A stretch of DNA of 64,000 nt from Membranipora membranacea. Taxonomy: Eukaryota > Bryozoa > Gymnolaemata > Cheilostomatida > Membraniporidae. The DNA lies in the NCBI GenBank assembly GCA_914767715.1, contig OU612069.1:20705387-20769386 (forward strand). Reading direction: 5' to 3'. A program made the translations under genes and the position numbers. The notes beneath the pieces were generated by a model. It was not told the DNA's origin. It was given only the letters and a program-made list of their open reading frames with translations, and made no database searches. This document shows, piece after piece, positions 21,101 to 32,101 of the stretch. Positions within the stretch are counted from its first letter, which is position 1. Every line of letters begins with the position of its first letter.

Positions 21101-24100
21101 TTGTTTCATCTAGCCTGAACTGACAAAATCCTGAATAAGCATCCATCTTACTGTAAACCTTTCTCCCTTCTAGTGATGCTATTGTGTCCTCGAGTCTGGG
21201 CAGTGGTAAATGCTCTCTCTGGACACTCTTGTTCAACTGGGTCAAATCAACGCACAACCTCACCTTGCCGTTCGACTTGGGCGCTACTACCATGCCCAAG
21301 CACCATGTGGTCGGGTATTCAACCTTCTCTATCACTCCTAATTTCTCCATCCTCTCCAGCTCACACTTCGTAGCTTTGAAATTTATCCTAAACACATTCG
21401 GCAACACCCCTAGTTTACCAAACAATTTGGGGTTTTTACTTCGTACTTCGTCTATTACAACAAGGACCGTGAAGCAGCCTCTACCCCTGACTATACCTCT
21501 ACATGGGCCCCTCTTCCTTGGAATCCACGATAATAACCTACACGGTCGATAGATAATTGTTCATTCTCTCGTATCACTTTACCCTGATCCTCCTCTACTC
21601 TATCTATCTCGGGTTCTATTGCTGTCGCGATCTTAGGATATGATGCTGGCCGACTCAAATCGCAAGCATACCGATTTCACCTTACCTGTGTCCAAATTCT
21701 TCACTCCCAGCAACTTCCTCCCCCCCCCCCCCCTTGGTATCGTTGCTGCTTTTAAGCCCTGCTCCTATAACCACGATCTCAAACAGTCTATTAAACCTAT
21801 TACAACCTTCCAACTCTGCCCCATGTTCCACTTCAAACTCGTCATTCACTACAAAACCAAACTATCACAACACTCCTGTGACGTCACAATCTTCTCGCTC
21901 TCTTTCTAAACTTGTCAACAACCACTATCACTTCCTAGAAAACCACAGGTCTATCTCCCTTCTACATCTGTCACCATATAGTGTATTGTACTAACCAGTT
22001 CAGTGGTCCTTTGGGCTCCAAGGTCTCGCTGGCTCTATTAGGTTTCTCCCTATCTTGTCTAGTCCTCCTCATAATTCTTGCACATCTCCCATGCACAGCC
22101 CAGAACTCTCCCTTCCTCTCTACTGCAAGCAGTTTTTATCTAGACCTCATTAACCTTGGTTCCTATATTTTGGACTACATTCTTAATCTTAGACTGTGGG
22201 GGAAGTTTTGCCTCTATTTACAGGTGCAGTCATATTTCTTCTTTGCAGGTATCGCTACAAAATTTTGCAAGCACGCTGTTTCAGGCTCTATAGTGACGGG
22301 ACAGGATGGACACAATTGTGCTTTCAGGACATTGAGGAGCACCATGTGGGTTGGTGGGGAAGCATTGGCTGCCCTTATCGTGGATAAATATGCATGGAGG
22401 ATTCATGAGATGGTTTTCAGTATGTTCATTGAATTCGAAAGTATTTACAGAAAATATTTATGATTGAAATTTTGTTAGCTTCATCCTACTAATAAGATGA
22501 ACGTCATTTTGTATCAGGCAGACAGTACAGAACAAATTTTAGATTTTTCATGTTAGTGTGTTTTTTTGTCATGTTTTGGTTTTGGTAGTCATAAGGAAAC
22601 TATCTGTAATGCTCATTAATTCATAGTGATTTTACAGCGAAGGGCAAGTACTTGTTTACAAGTTTCATTCCCACATCTCAGTTGCATATGTAAAGAAGAG
22701 CCAGGATGTTTATTGTGTGTTGTCCAACCCAATATACCGTTTAAAGATGTCCCTCTTCTACAAGCCAGTGGCAGGCAAGAGTGTTGGGTCAAGAATATAT
22801 GTAAGCTTATTAGCCTCCTTGAATTGAACAAGCAGCTTCAATCATCAATAACCTGTTTGCAGTCAGGCTAGCAGTGTCATTATAAAGTAGTTTTAAAGAC
22901 TTCAGAAGGACCACAGCAATGCATAGTCGGGCAGCTAGTTCTGCAGTAGTTACGCAATATTTTCACACTTAGAAAATTCAGAGCACTCCTGGGTAAAAAT
23001 TATGTATAGTGTTAGAAATTCTCCTCCCTTCTCATATATGAGGTATGAAGTATTTGCGAAGCCTAGTGCTGAACCAGCCCAATAATCTATCACTTTTATC
23101 TACCTGAGAGAACTGTATAAATTCATAAATGAAATCTAACGTTGTAAAATGTCTCTTGACAATGAAACAATAATTATTTTTGAACTTATGTGAAAAGAAT
23201 GTTGATGATGTTTTTTGAAGTAGTGGTTTATTAGGTTGGCACAGCACTAGGCTACATGAATACCTCATAGCTCTTAGATGAGAAGTTAGTACAATTTCTA
23301 ATACTGTACATAATTATTACCCTAAAGTGCTCTCAATTTTCTAAACGCAAAAATAATGCATAATTACTGCAGAACTAGCTGCCAGACTATATATTGCTGT
23401 GGTCCTTCCATATTCTTTGATTATAATATAAGTAATTATAATTATTTTTAGTCAACCAAAATGGAGACGCATTTGACAACAAATGCGATCCATGTTGGGC
23501 TGCGGCTGGTGAACCATATTGTCATGATACGCGATCCAAAAATATCAAGTGTTTATGCAGACTCGGCTGGAAGGGAGCACTTTGTAATATCAGTGAGTTC
23601 TCCCTACTTACAGTATCATTATGGCAATTTCATACGTAGTCATTCTGTGCATGGTTCTAAGTTGTCTGGGAGATTGAAACAAGTAACATCAAAATGTCAT
23701 ACTTTAGGGAGCAGCAGCCTTGAAAACCTGAAACTGCAGATGTACCAATGTTAGTATGAACAAATAATATGAACTAGTTATGGGACAAATCATGATAAAC
23801 TCATAGCAATTGGTTGAATCAATTGATCATCATCATTGGGTAGTGTGTTGAGTCTGGGGGTTATGTGATTTTCTTGAAAATAGTTCACAAAGCAAAGGTA
23901 CTTCTCAGCCCTCTGATTTATTGCAAACTTTTGATTTAAGGGAAATCAGGGGATAATTCATAACTAGTGTTTGCTGGTGACATAACTTATCCACTCCTCT
24001 TGGGAATGGAAGTTTGCCAGAAACAACGTGAAATGATTCTTATATCCGGCTTGAAATTTTAATTGGGTTCCAAACAATTTTTATCTGTTTAGCATACTAA

Positions 24101-27100
24101 ATAGATTGAATATGCAAAAAACACTCACCATTTACACCTATAACATCAATCACTCTGAAATACTCTACACCCCAAATGTGAGGCTCCTTGGTGTGATATT
24201 TGATGAGCGCCTGAAATTTCCCTCCCATGTAGACCATATCATTGACAAAACAAAACATTGTCTGCATGGTCTTATAAAGCTAAGAAAAGCTGGTGTGAGA
24301 TCTCATTCACTGATATTATTTTACAAAGCTAGAATGTTAACGGTTTTATCATATGCAGCCCCATGCTGGTTCCCACACAACACCCAAAATGATAAGGATA
24401 AACTGGAGAGGTTTCAAAGGCTCTGCACCAGAATTATGATTCCATATGAGGAAGACTATGAAGAGAGACTTTCTTTACTAAAGCACAAAGAGCTAAAAAT
24501 ACATCTTGATCTTCTTTGTTTTCGATATATTGCATAGGTTAAAGAATATGAGAATCATCCGTGTAAATTCCTTTTGGAAGCCCGAAATCACCGTTCTATA
24601 AAAAGGACAGCATTTATAGACAATGATATTTTTCATAAATACACCTGACTGCTTTGTTTTTATTTATTTATTTATTTACGCATGGTCTTTATTTGTCATT
24701 GACTTTGATCGGCAATAATAAAGTATATATACATGCATAATTAAATGAATCATTTAAATTTGATAATGAAAATATTTCCAGACGTCTGCCAAAACATTCT
24801 CTGCAGTAATCATGGGACATGTGAACCAGATGATGCCAACAGACCTACATGTGTATGTAACGGACAATGGAGAGGTGATTGGTGCGAAGTCAAGTCAGTT
24901 CAACTATGATATTTTTGAGGGCATTCATTGTATCATGTGTTTTAAGCATTTAACCTTTTGTAAATTCTCAAAAAAGAAGCTCAACTTATCTGCATGGTCG
25001 CCTAGTACGAAGACTTGGATGATGACTTATTTGATTTATAATTCTCAGGCGTGGTATGAGATTAGCATTTGCTGGTATGGGTGCGATCCAGATTGGACAA
25101 TCTGTTCGAGAAAAACATGGTGATATTGGAGAAGGATTTCTGATGGTGGGTTACGCTTGTTGATGTCATCAGTCTTTCAACAATCAACTAATCATGGACT
25201 CTCCCTGCTTTGATTTGAACATAATCTTGTGTGTGAAAAGATCAAAAGGAGAAATGAGGGACAATTAGGAGAAGCATATGAGATGCTAATAACTAGGCAG
25301 TCAATGATCTTTTGGGAAAGTTAGAGGTAGTATTTTTGACAGATATTACTGCAGCTAAAAAAAAGCCCCTATTTTCCACTGGAATGCCAATATGAAAAAA
25401 ATTATACTTTCATCCTATTGATGATAATTCATAAATAATCTTATCCTTCAGTTTTGATTTCTATTTCATCTAATTACATTTAGTTCTTTCTTGATTGAAA
25501 AGTTAAAGAAATCTCAAACAGAAAAAAGAACAAACAAAATAATATCATAACTATTACTTTTACTGTTCTAATTTTAATTGTGATTATTATTGTTGCATGT
25601 GCTTTATTAATATTTGTTACATAATCAACGGTATTCCCTTTTTGCTTTTTACATTCCTGAGTTAATATCAACTTAATATTTTGTAGCAAAAGCTGAATGA
25701 CCCAGGAGTGCTTATCGTTGGTTACAGAACATTTAAGCTTGCAGAAAGAGAGGGCGGGATCGGTTACTACCGTTTAGGAGATATGGAAGATTTCATCCGT
25801 AAGAAACATATAACATCAAGTTAACTGTTTGGCTGCCTGGTTAATAAGCCTTGTCATGTATAATAGGAATATTGTTTGCCAATCAAATCTAAAAGGCATG
25901 TCCTAGATGTATTCTTTCGACATAACTGATCCACTAAACTAAGATTGGTGTGGACATAAATAGCTCTTGGAGTAGTGATTACTCAAATCAACCCATCAAA
26001 TCCTTGCCTTGAAGCCTACTTGAAACTGAAAACAGTTTTAGGCATTAGTGGTAGTTCAAAACAACGAACTGATGTACGTGAAAATGTGTGAAGCAATTCA
26101 GGCAAATGAATTTAGGTTGAATACATAGAATGTCAAAACAGATAATTACGACTGAATATTATATTGGATGGAAATATGGCACTCCTTTGTCATGTAACAT
26201 CAAAAGCTCACCTGCGATAAAAACTCTTGGCCTTGTTCCACTTCCACATTGATTTCAGCAATTGCCGGAAATATGAATAGAGATCGTAGCCCCAGCAGAT
26301 ACAATGATGGTATCGGTACCGCAGCTCATATGATGGCCCCAATGTTTGCTTATCAGCAGAAGAATGGAGCATATCTGCATTTTGTTGACACAAATTCGTG
26401 TGCAAGACGGGTGGTTCTACAGAGTATGGAAGTGATAACATGGCTTGGTCAGTCTTTGTTTTTTGCTCTTTTGTGTATTATAATGGTGAAGCAATGTATA
26501 GTGTAGCAAGAGAAATCAGAAATTTGTACAATAGTATGAGGTATATGAATCAAGGATCATTTTGATACAAAATACTGTTTGTTTTGCAGCAATATCTTGA
26601 AAACAACATTCATGTGTATATCGTGCAATGAAGTGCTATGATTGCCTCAATGCCTTTTCTTGATTTATTTGTTATTTTCCCTGCTCATTGACCATGTATA
26701 TTTTTATGGTGATTGTAGGTGTCGGGCGATGTGGGAACGGGACATTAGATAAGACCCAGTATGGAGGCCGAACCCTAGTCACAGGCATGACATTGATGGA
26801 GTTGACAAATCGACATTTTTTTGCATTCTCAGGCAGATTTGTGAGTGAATGTATAGCTTCTAGCTCACACAATTAATGTACATACTGTTTTTTAATTGGG
26901 AAGGAGTCTTGAAGTAGATTAATTGGAATACTCGCCAGTCAAAGATGATTCAGCCAATTGGATTTGAATAATGGATTGAAGAACATTTGGAGAATGTGGA
27001 AGTATACAAACTGAACAGCCAGAAAAAGTTTTTAAACTCAAAATTCATTACACCATATTCTTGAGCCTTTTTCCAATCTCTCATCATGAGACTTCTCAGT

Positions 27101-30100
27101 CCAATTTTGCAGGCTTCAGTGCGCCTAAACAGCCTGTTACACAATTACAGTATGATCCTTGATGGTGTGAGCTTAGTAACCGATTTTGGTACTAACTTTC
27201 TTTAGTATAATGATAGGCAGCAGCCCTATTTCAATTTAATTGAAATTCGTTTAATGGGATTTTTGTTTTATTGAAAATTTGGATTTTGATTAGAAAAGCA
27301 AAGTTTAAACCAGCTAATAAAGGACATGGAGCATATTGTATAAAATGCCATCTAAAATACTAGCCAGTGTGATGCACAAAACTTCTTACAGGTCTTACAT
27401 CTATCAGGTCGTTTGACCTGATAGAATTATCAAGAAACCCTTGCCAAAGCATTTTGATTTCCAATAGCCATGGGTTTAATTTGCAATTTGGATAGAAAAT
27501 GAGAAAAAAAAATCTGCTGATGTGGCTTTGTGTTGGTTTTTTTATTTAAGTACACAGCTAGGAAAGAGGTTTTTCAGTTTCAGAAGTAAAGTAGCATACG
27601 GGGTGGATTGACATGATTGTCTGATTATGGTTCTCAAACAATGGCAAATAGATTTGTTGCACTTTCAAGGCATTTAAATGACTGATATACCACATTGGGC
27701 TCATCCATGTTTTCTCAATTGTTTGAGAACCTTGTCGATCAGTATAATATTTAATGGATATTCAGTCAAAAAGAAACTGTTCTAAAAAGTCAGATAAAGA
27801 ATGCATGAATTTTTTTTATTGTTCTAGGGTATCTACTTATATACATGGGATGGGGTCAGTCCATCTTCCAGACAAGGGCCCACATGGGCACAGGCTAGCT
27901 TCTACGCTTCTGAATTACCGCTAAGTGGAGTATTGACTCACAGAAAACGCCCCAAACAATATGCTTATCAAAACACACCATACGGTTTGTCTCAACTGAA
28001 GCTTTGAATGAACTTTCATCAATAAGTCAATTAGTGTGTACTTGCGAAAAAAGAAATATGTTTACCTCAGTCTGCATGTGAAAACATATATAAATATACA
28101 CACCAGACTCATCAAAACTAGTTTACAAGATTGAAGTTGAACTGTGTAGTGTTTTGGCTGCAAGTAGGAGTCTATTAAGGAAAGAAAAAGTTTGCTCTAA
28201 GTCCTCCTAAACCGTAGCCTAAATCAAGAATTGCGTCCAAGTAGCTCTTCATGCGTTAACATGATATCGTTTCCTTTGATAGGGATAACTGAATACAACT
28301 TCTCATGGGTAGACATAAATTCAGTAGTTAAGCCAAAAGTAAAGAGAATTGCCAGGTAAGCAAACACATGCAAACAATGCTAGCTATATTCAAAATCACT
28401 CAGTATCTCCTTGAAATATTGTAGAACAAATGTAAATGAAGAAAGGAGAATGCAATGTAGTCTTTCTTGATTCATATTTTTCTTTAATTTTTGTGTTTGT
28501 ATACTAATCTCTATAAGTGTCAATTTCTACACCAGGCTTCAAATACTTTGTTCATGAAACAATGTGTTCCACGGCATAAACAAATGGAAGCAAATGAATG
28601 TTGGAATCAATTCATTTTTCAAGCCTTAAACCGGTCTTACGTCGCTATCTCCCACCCGACGCATACAAAGATAATGAGGCTAGTCTCAACTATGATCCTA
28701 AACAAGGGAGCACTCTGCCTGAAAAAGCCTCTTCCATGGATGTGAACCCAGTTTACGGCGCCCTGGTTATCTTAGCTGATACTTCGAAAGGAAGGCTAAC
28801 GGTATTTAACAAAACTGATGGTATGTACAATTTTCTTGATTTCTTTGCACTGATGTTGTAATCATGAATAAACTGCTGTGGAATTTTTCTTTCATGCATT
28901 GCGAGTTGTATTTCCTAATTGTTCAAATCATTGAATAAACTCATGAACTCATTGAGATAGCTGATCATCACTGATAATCAGGCAACTTACTGTTACTGTA
29001 CTGTTACTGTTACATGGCTACTAAAAGTCTACCTATAATACATGATTAGAGCTTACATCTTTATGTTCAGGGAACATGATGAATGTGTGCAAGAAAGGCA
29101 ACACTATTGAGGTGACAAATAGCTCATTCACGTGCACATTTGTTCACGTGAGCACAGCAATGTGGCTCACAGGTACTACAGCATTGGTCCATGACTTCCA
29201 TGCATACGGATGGTTATTTGTACTTAGATTCAGTAAGTGTCTATTAGTTATCACTTCATCACAATAGTTTGCAGTCCACCATATCAAATTGAGAGAAATG
29301 TGTGAACAATAATGTATGTGCCATTGTATGCTGGAATGGCCCAATGTACTGTTCCTATAGCTCTTTGGAGACAGAACCTCACCCAATATCTAAAAAAATA
29401 TTGGTATCTCTTATTTAAAGATTTATTTATATATTATTAGGTATCAATATTATTTTAGAAATTTCAATTTGGCATGTTTACCATTCTGTTTTACCTGCAA
29501 AACTTCGCCACTATGCCTACAGCAGACACTGGAAATAATCTGGCTGCCATGGCAATGTCAAAGACTTAATTTTATTATCCTGTCTTACCTGACTCTGACA
29601 CTGGAAACAATATGGGTTATAGATGTATATATAATACTGATCATGCTGCCATGGTTGTGTCAATTGCCAAATTTCATTATCCTGTTTTACCTACAGAAAT
29701 TGGTGCAAATGGCTGCCAATCGAGCCCTTGTATCCATGGATATTGCTCGGACACTGATGATGGCTTTGAATGTTTATGTCATGATGACTGGGCTAAAGGG
29801 GCTGGGAACACGTGCAATCAATGTATGTATTGTCACTATATGATTATCCCCTATAGCCCTCTGTCCTGAAATCATTTTATTATGTATGTTTTAATTATTA
29901 AAACTTTCAAAAGACACTCACACACAAATAGTGAATGAAGGCATTGCGAAGACAACACTAGCAACAGAAAACCTTCTGCCAAAAAATGCCATCCTCAACA
30001 AATTTTACACAAGCAATCTTTTCACGCATGCTCTTGTTAAATTGGACCTAGTTTTTTAAAGTTATTGACTCTCACTATCAAGGGCTGTATATGCTTTCCA

Positions 30101-30732
30101 ATTCTTTTTCTGAATAACAACAAAACATTCTAGGTAATGACGAAAGCATATTGTTTTTTGAGTTGGATCTCCGATATTCTCACTGCTGTATATTCATATC
30201 TTTTGCAGATAATCCAAGAACTGGTAAGTGATGTTACTTGAAGACATCGTTCTGAACTATTGATACCAACCTTATGACTCAGTTTCTCGTCGATCATTTG
30301 TTGCACTGTATTATTTAACTATTATTTTGGTTCATAAAGAGACATATATTATAATTTTGACAGCAAGAGAATCCATGCTTACAAACTGAAAAGCGTCCTT
30401 CTATAACACTACAATGGGCGACTTAGGGTCACACACCCCCAACACTTATGCCCTGCCACAAGGTTAGCAATATCGGATAAAAATCTGCCAGGCCAGTTGC
30501 TGACCTAGGAGTTGCAATCCAAAGAATTATCTGTATATAGAAGTGATTCCTCTACTAACAGTAATTATAATTCCTATCATTCTCTCAATTTTTAGCACCA
30601 GTTTTCCCCACTGAGGAAGATATGGCTGGTTCTCTGATGAGCATTGGAACATCTATAAGTGAGGCCTTCTCAAACTTTGTATTCGTAGCATCTCTGACTT
30701 TCTGCTACCTTCATCAAACTGACAACAATTAA
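15149..30732 (+). CDS. Gene copy 1: secreted/surface protein, two propeller-like blocks and three EGF domains
   Basis: Twenty-three exons join in one frame (2916 nt, 971 residues): 15149-15207, 15595-15703, 16008-16122, 16254-16445, 16805-16905, 18260-18410, 18859-18946, 19333-19490, 22249-22419, 22643-22774, 23452-23592, 24782-24893, 25049-25145, 25687-25798, 26259-26447, 26719-26840, 27828-27984, 28283-28355, 28624-28820, 29071-29232, 29697-29822, 30209-30223, 30596-30732. A signal peptide (MAGYFRLALLILTAFFHGS) leads. Block A (residues ~19-381) and block B (~510-879) resemble NHL-type propellers: LAGN...NGVGSHAHLMYP...ILFVDKQSCARRV and IAGN...DGIGTAAHMMAP...LHFVDTNSCARRV. Six-cysteine EGF domains lie at ~426-472, 473-509 and 880-921. 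The C-terminus has a short hydrophobic run (FVFVASLTF), possibly a GPI signal or membrane anchor. Exon 10 uses a GC donor (22775). Function unknown; adhesion or recognition is inference. Exon 10 and the last two exons are the least certain. Confidence 0.8.
15413..15490. repeat. 11-bp minisatellite in intron 1 of copy 1
   Basis: Repeats of GATGTTGTAGC with point changes (GATGTCGTAGT, GATTTTGTAGC, GATTGTGTTGC). The same array lies in intron 1 of gene copy 2 (32842-32930) with one more GATTTTGTAGC unit, so it predates the gene duplication and has changed length since. Confidence 0.9.
17192..17873. mobile_element. TTAA-flanked 674-bp foldback element (piggyBac-like MITE)
   Basis: TTAA at 17192-17195 and 17870-17873 flanks a near-perfect palindrome (17196-17869) with arms of about 330 bp and a tiny loop near 17533. 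Ends are AGGGATAATACACTTCTGAT and its complement. The same intron (intron 5) in gene copy 2 lacks it: there CATTTTAC runs straight into TCTTGGCATT near 34635. TTAA target duplication is characteristic of piggyBac elements; the terminal sequence itself does not prove that family. It encodes no protein. One arm plus loop of a second copy lies at 59824-60157. Confidence 0.9.
19837..22190 (-). mobile_element. Gypsy 2 fragment in intron 8 of gene copy 1
   Basis: Minus-strand pol fragment, colinear with 40343-42690 in gene copy 2. From the right: LTR-like segment (21979-22185), gag/RG-rich part (about 21500-21650), reverse transcriptase (21425-20892, with KVRLCVDLTQLNKSVQRE and CMMDDILVVG), degraded RNase H (about 20620-20150), and the start of integrase (LKLHSRHQGIVKT, about 19870). 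The remaining 3' half is missing: sequence jumps from integrase to intron at 19837. A poly-C run of about 15 lies at 21719-21733. All frames are broken. Shared by both gene copies, so it was inserted before the gene duplication. Confidence 0.9.
21979..22185 (-). repeat. LTR-like segment, gypsy 2 (copy 1)
   Basis: Matches 42474-42680 and, less closely, 38080-38290. On the minus strand it ends ...GTACAATACACTATA and is followed by TGGTGACAG, which looks like a primer-binding site adjoining a 5' LTR. That the repeat occurs on both sides of the pol region in gene copy 2 supports an LTR. Its outer end is not defined. Confidence 0.5.
22905..23408. mobile_element. 504-bp foldback element in intron 10 of copy 1
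   Basis: Inverted repeat with arms of about 140-150 bp: GAAGGACCACAGCAATGCAT... at the left and the complement of GAAGGACCACAGCAATATAT at the right. Arms contain GGCAGCTAGTTCTGCAGTA and TTTAGAAAATT...GAGAGCACT. About 200 bp of unrelated sequence separates them. No coding capacity. The same element sits in intron 10 of gene copy 2 (43398-43892), so it predates the duplication. Family unknown because no target-site duplication is clear. Confidence 0.8.
23452..24893 (+). other. EGF domains 1 and 2 of copy 1 (exons 11-12)
   Basis: Exon 11 (23452-23592) encodes one EGF domain with six cysteines (C-x2-C-x9-C-x9-C-x1-C-x8-C pattern; CLCRLGWKGALC at the end). Exon 12 (24782-24893) encodes another (VCQNILCSNHGTCEP ... 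CVCNGQWRGDWC). Exon 11 has phase-1 edges at both ends; exon 12 begins in phase 1 and ends in phase 2. No calcium-binding consensus is obvious. The copy 2 counterparts are 43936-44076 and 44641-44752. Confidence 0.85.
24112..24736 (+). mobile_element. 3' fragment of a non-LTR retrotransposon (CR1/jockey-type) in intron 11
   Basis: The + strand frame 24112-24537 encodes the C-terminal part of a LINE reverse transcriptase (VRLLGVIFDERLKFPSHVDH, then RKAGVRSHSLILFYKARM and LERFQRLCTRIMIPYEE). The frame continues past a TAG for about 35 codons. A 3' tail with GGCAATAATAAAG follows. Gene copy 2 lacks it: ATAGATTGATGCACAATTAA (about 44585) is the empty site. ATGCA occurs at 24112-24116 and 24733-24737, a likely short target-site duplication. 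Inserted after the gene duplication. Confidence 0.85.
25049..29232 (+). other. Cassette B: exons 13-20 of gene copy 1
   Basis: Second propeller-like block, exon for exon homologous to cassette A. Exon 13-14 (MRLAFAGMGAIQI ... VLIVGYRTF) corresponds to exons 2-3 (ATILGVPGLDFV ... YQIIVGTAKG). Exon 15 (SCARRVV) corresponds to exon 4 (SCARRVT). Exon 20 (TAMWLTGTTALVHDFHAYGW) corresponds to exon 9 (STMWVGGEALAALIVDKYAW). Block B is followed directly by EGF 3 and has no visible equivalent of exon 10. Confidence 0.85.
27629..27731. repeat. Conserved inverted repeat in intron 16
   Basis: GGTTCTCAAACAAT (27629-27642) is perfectly complementary to ATTGTTTGAGAACC (27718-27731), with a 75-bp loop. Both arms are retained in gene copy 2 (about 49840-49939). 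Could be part of a small old element or an intronic hairpin. Confidence 0.6.
29697..30732 (+). other. EGF 3, 15-nt microexon and tail exon of copy 1
   Basis: Exon 21 (29697-29822) encodes EGF 3 (GCQSSPCIHGYCSD ... CLCHDDWAKGAGNTC). A 15-nt exon follows (30209-30223, YNPRT) with TTTTGCAG before it and GTAAGT after it, then the final exon (30596-30732). All three have phase-1 entry, so exon 21 or the microexon could be skipped without a frameshift. The last exon encodes PTEEDMAGS, a short hydrophobic run and a polar end. Between exons 20 and 21 (29233-29696), short diverged duplications of a GACACTGGAAAYAAT unit were seen but no credible exon. Confidence 0.65.
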
Positions 30733-31167
30733 ATTCCATTTTAATCAAAAGTCTACCCTAAGAACCGAAGTTACCTTCCTTCCTGCTGATACCTTAATAT
30801 GGTCTCATTATACTGTCTCATGTTGTTGACAATATTTTCCATTTCGTCATTCTATATGTTTTAAAATTTCGCTTTGTTGAGACGTTCTTGATTGGTTTTT
30901 TTTGGTCTGCTTAGCTCTCACAAGAGTTAGGGAAGTGCCATATTCAATCTTTCGTTCGATTTTTTCCAACTTATAATATTTTTGAAGGTTGTTACCAAAT
31001 ATGAACATTATAAATGCTGATTATATCCTGCGATACTGTAATTATTAATTATAATACAATACAAGTCAACTAGAGAACAAATTCATATCACTGTCCATGT
31101 GTCTCTCTTCATGTGCAGTCATGATTTTTCGAAATTGAACTGTTGATAGTTTAAACTCATCAATCCT

Positions 31168-31211
31168 TTGCTTGCTAGCTAGCTTTGCTTGCTAGCTTTG
31201 CTTGCTAGCTA
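31168..31211. repeat. Short (GCTTGCTAGCTTT)n repeat
   Basis: Three units of TTTGCTTGCTAGC near the end of the duplicated block of copy 1. Copy 2 has a different, longer sequence here (53446-53530). Confidence 0.8.
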
Positions 31212-31215
31212 TCAT

Positions 31216-31314
31216 GAATGATTACGAAGAAGACCATCATATCTCAACTGAGGAGTGTTTGTGGTGGATTTTCCACACAGCTGGACATTCAAAACTTTAT
31301 TTTACATGCTTTAT
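31216..31314 (+). other. Conserved ORF-like block 0.5 kb past the stop of copy 1
   Basis: Encodes NDYEEDHHISTEECLWWIF and is nearly identical to 53538-53638 past gene copy 2, right up to the end of the duplicated block. It may be 3' UTR, an alternative terminal exon, or the start of an unrelated gene cut by the duplication. The frame ends shortly afterwards in both copies. Confidence 0.35.
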
Positions 31315-32101
31315 TGTTATTATTAGTTGTCTTCCCATCTCAATATTTTAGTAACTCTTCTAATTTTACCTCTGACAAACCCATCTAGAATGTCCCATGG
31401 ATATTTCATCAGCCTGTATCATATGACATAATATGCTTTTCACAACTTAACGCATTAGAATCAAACCAGTTAGTATTTCGCAGCTGACGAACCACCCCAT
31501 TATATTTTTGAACTAGTCTACAGTAACCAATAAAGTGCCATTCTGAATTCAACCCACTGAAGTAAGTTCTTGCGTTCTGCCTGCTGGCAGACCTCCCTGC
31601 CTTGACATAATTTTGACTTGTTTGTACTCTGTTGGGGCTCCCTGCACACAAAGCTGTCTTCAATTTCTTCAGAGCAAATAGAGCAATCTTCAAATATTCA
31701 ACTATCATCTTCAGAACAAATTCTTCAAAACAACTGGGCTGTGGTGTTATCTACTCATTTCTGCTTAGAATCACCCATGTGCTTGAGTTTTGGATTCGTT
31801 TTAATGGGCTGATGAGTTCAAGTCTGTTATTGTTTGGAGTTGTTTGTCCATAACACCTTACCTGAGTAGCTAACTCCAAATTGTTAGACTGAATTCCAGT
31901 TTAAAATCTTTTATTGACTTCTCATTTAAAATTAAACTGTCCAAATCTTTTCTTCAACTTTAAAACACTCAATCTTCAATCTTCAGTGAAATACGCGCGG
32001 AGCCCCTCTGTTGTTAGACTGTAGCCTCCCTTGGGTAGTACGTGGAGGCTAAGTGAAAACCTCCATTGCACCACTGCATCCATTGACCAGAATCCCAGAC
32101 C
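31315..32101. other. Spacer between the two gene copies
   Basis: Not shared with either duplicated block and no gene seen. Open frames on both strands are short and show no recognised family. Confidence 0.4.

Larger units (their letters stand above)
15595..22419 (+). other. Cassette A: exons 2-9 of gene copy 1
   Basis: Exon lengths are 109, 115, 192, 101, 151, 88, 158 and 171 nt, leaving phases 0, 1, 1, 0, 1, 2, 1, 1. The eight exons of cassette B have lengths 97, 112, 189, 122, 157, 73, 197 and 162 nt and exactly the same phases. Aligned exons also match in sequence, for example GIYIYPWNG with GIYLYTWDG (exons 6 and 17) and GVTTYNF with GITEYNF (exons 7 and 18). Confidence 0.85.

Noticed and set aside
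22637-22642. Alternative acceptor TTTTACAG for exon 10 in copy 1
   Set aside because: It puts exon 10 in a frame with a TAA and is not conserved in copy 2 (TTTGAATG there). The acceptor 6 bp downstream (GCGAAG) is shared and keeps frame.
29440-29696. Extra exon between exons 20 and 21
   Set aside because: Open frames exist in both copies (for example GINIILEISIWHVYHSVLP) but contain stops or give the wrong phase for EGF 3, and the region is made of short internal duplications. Direct joining of exon 20 to exon 21 is in frame.
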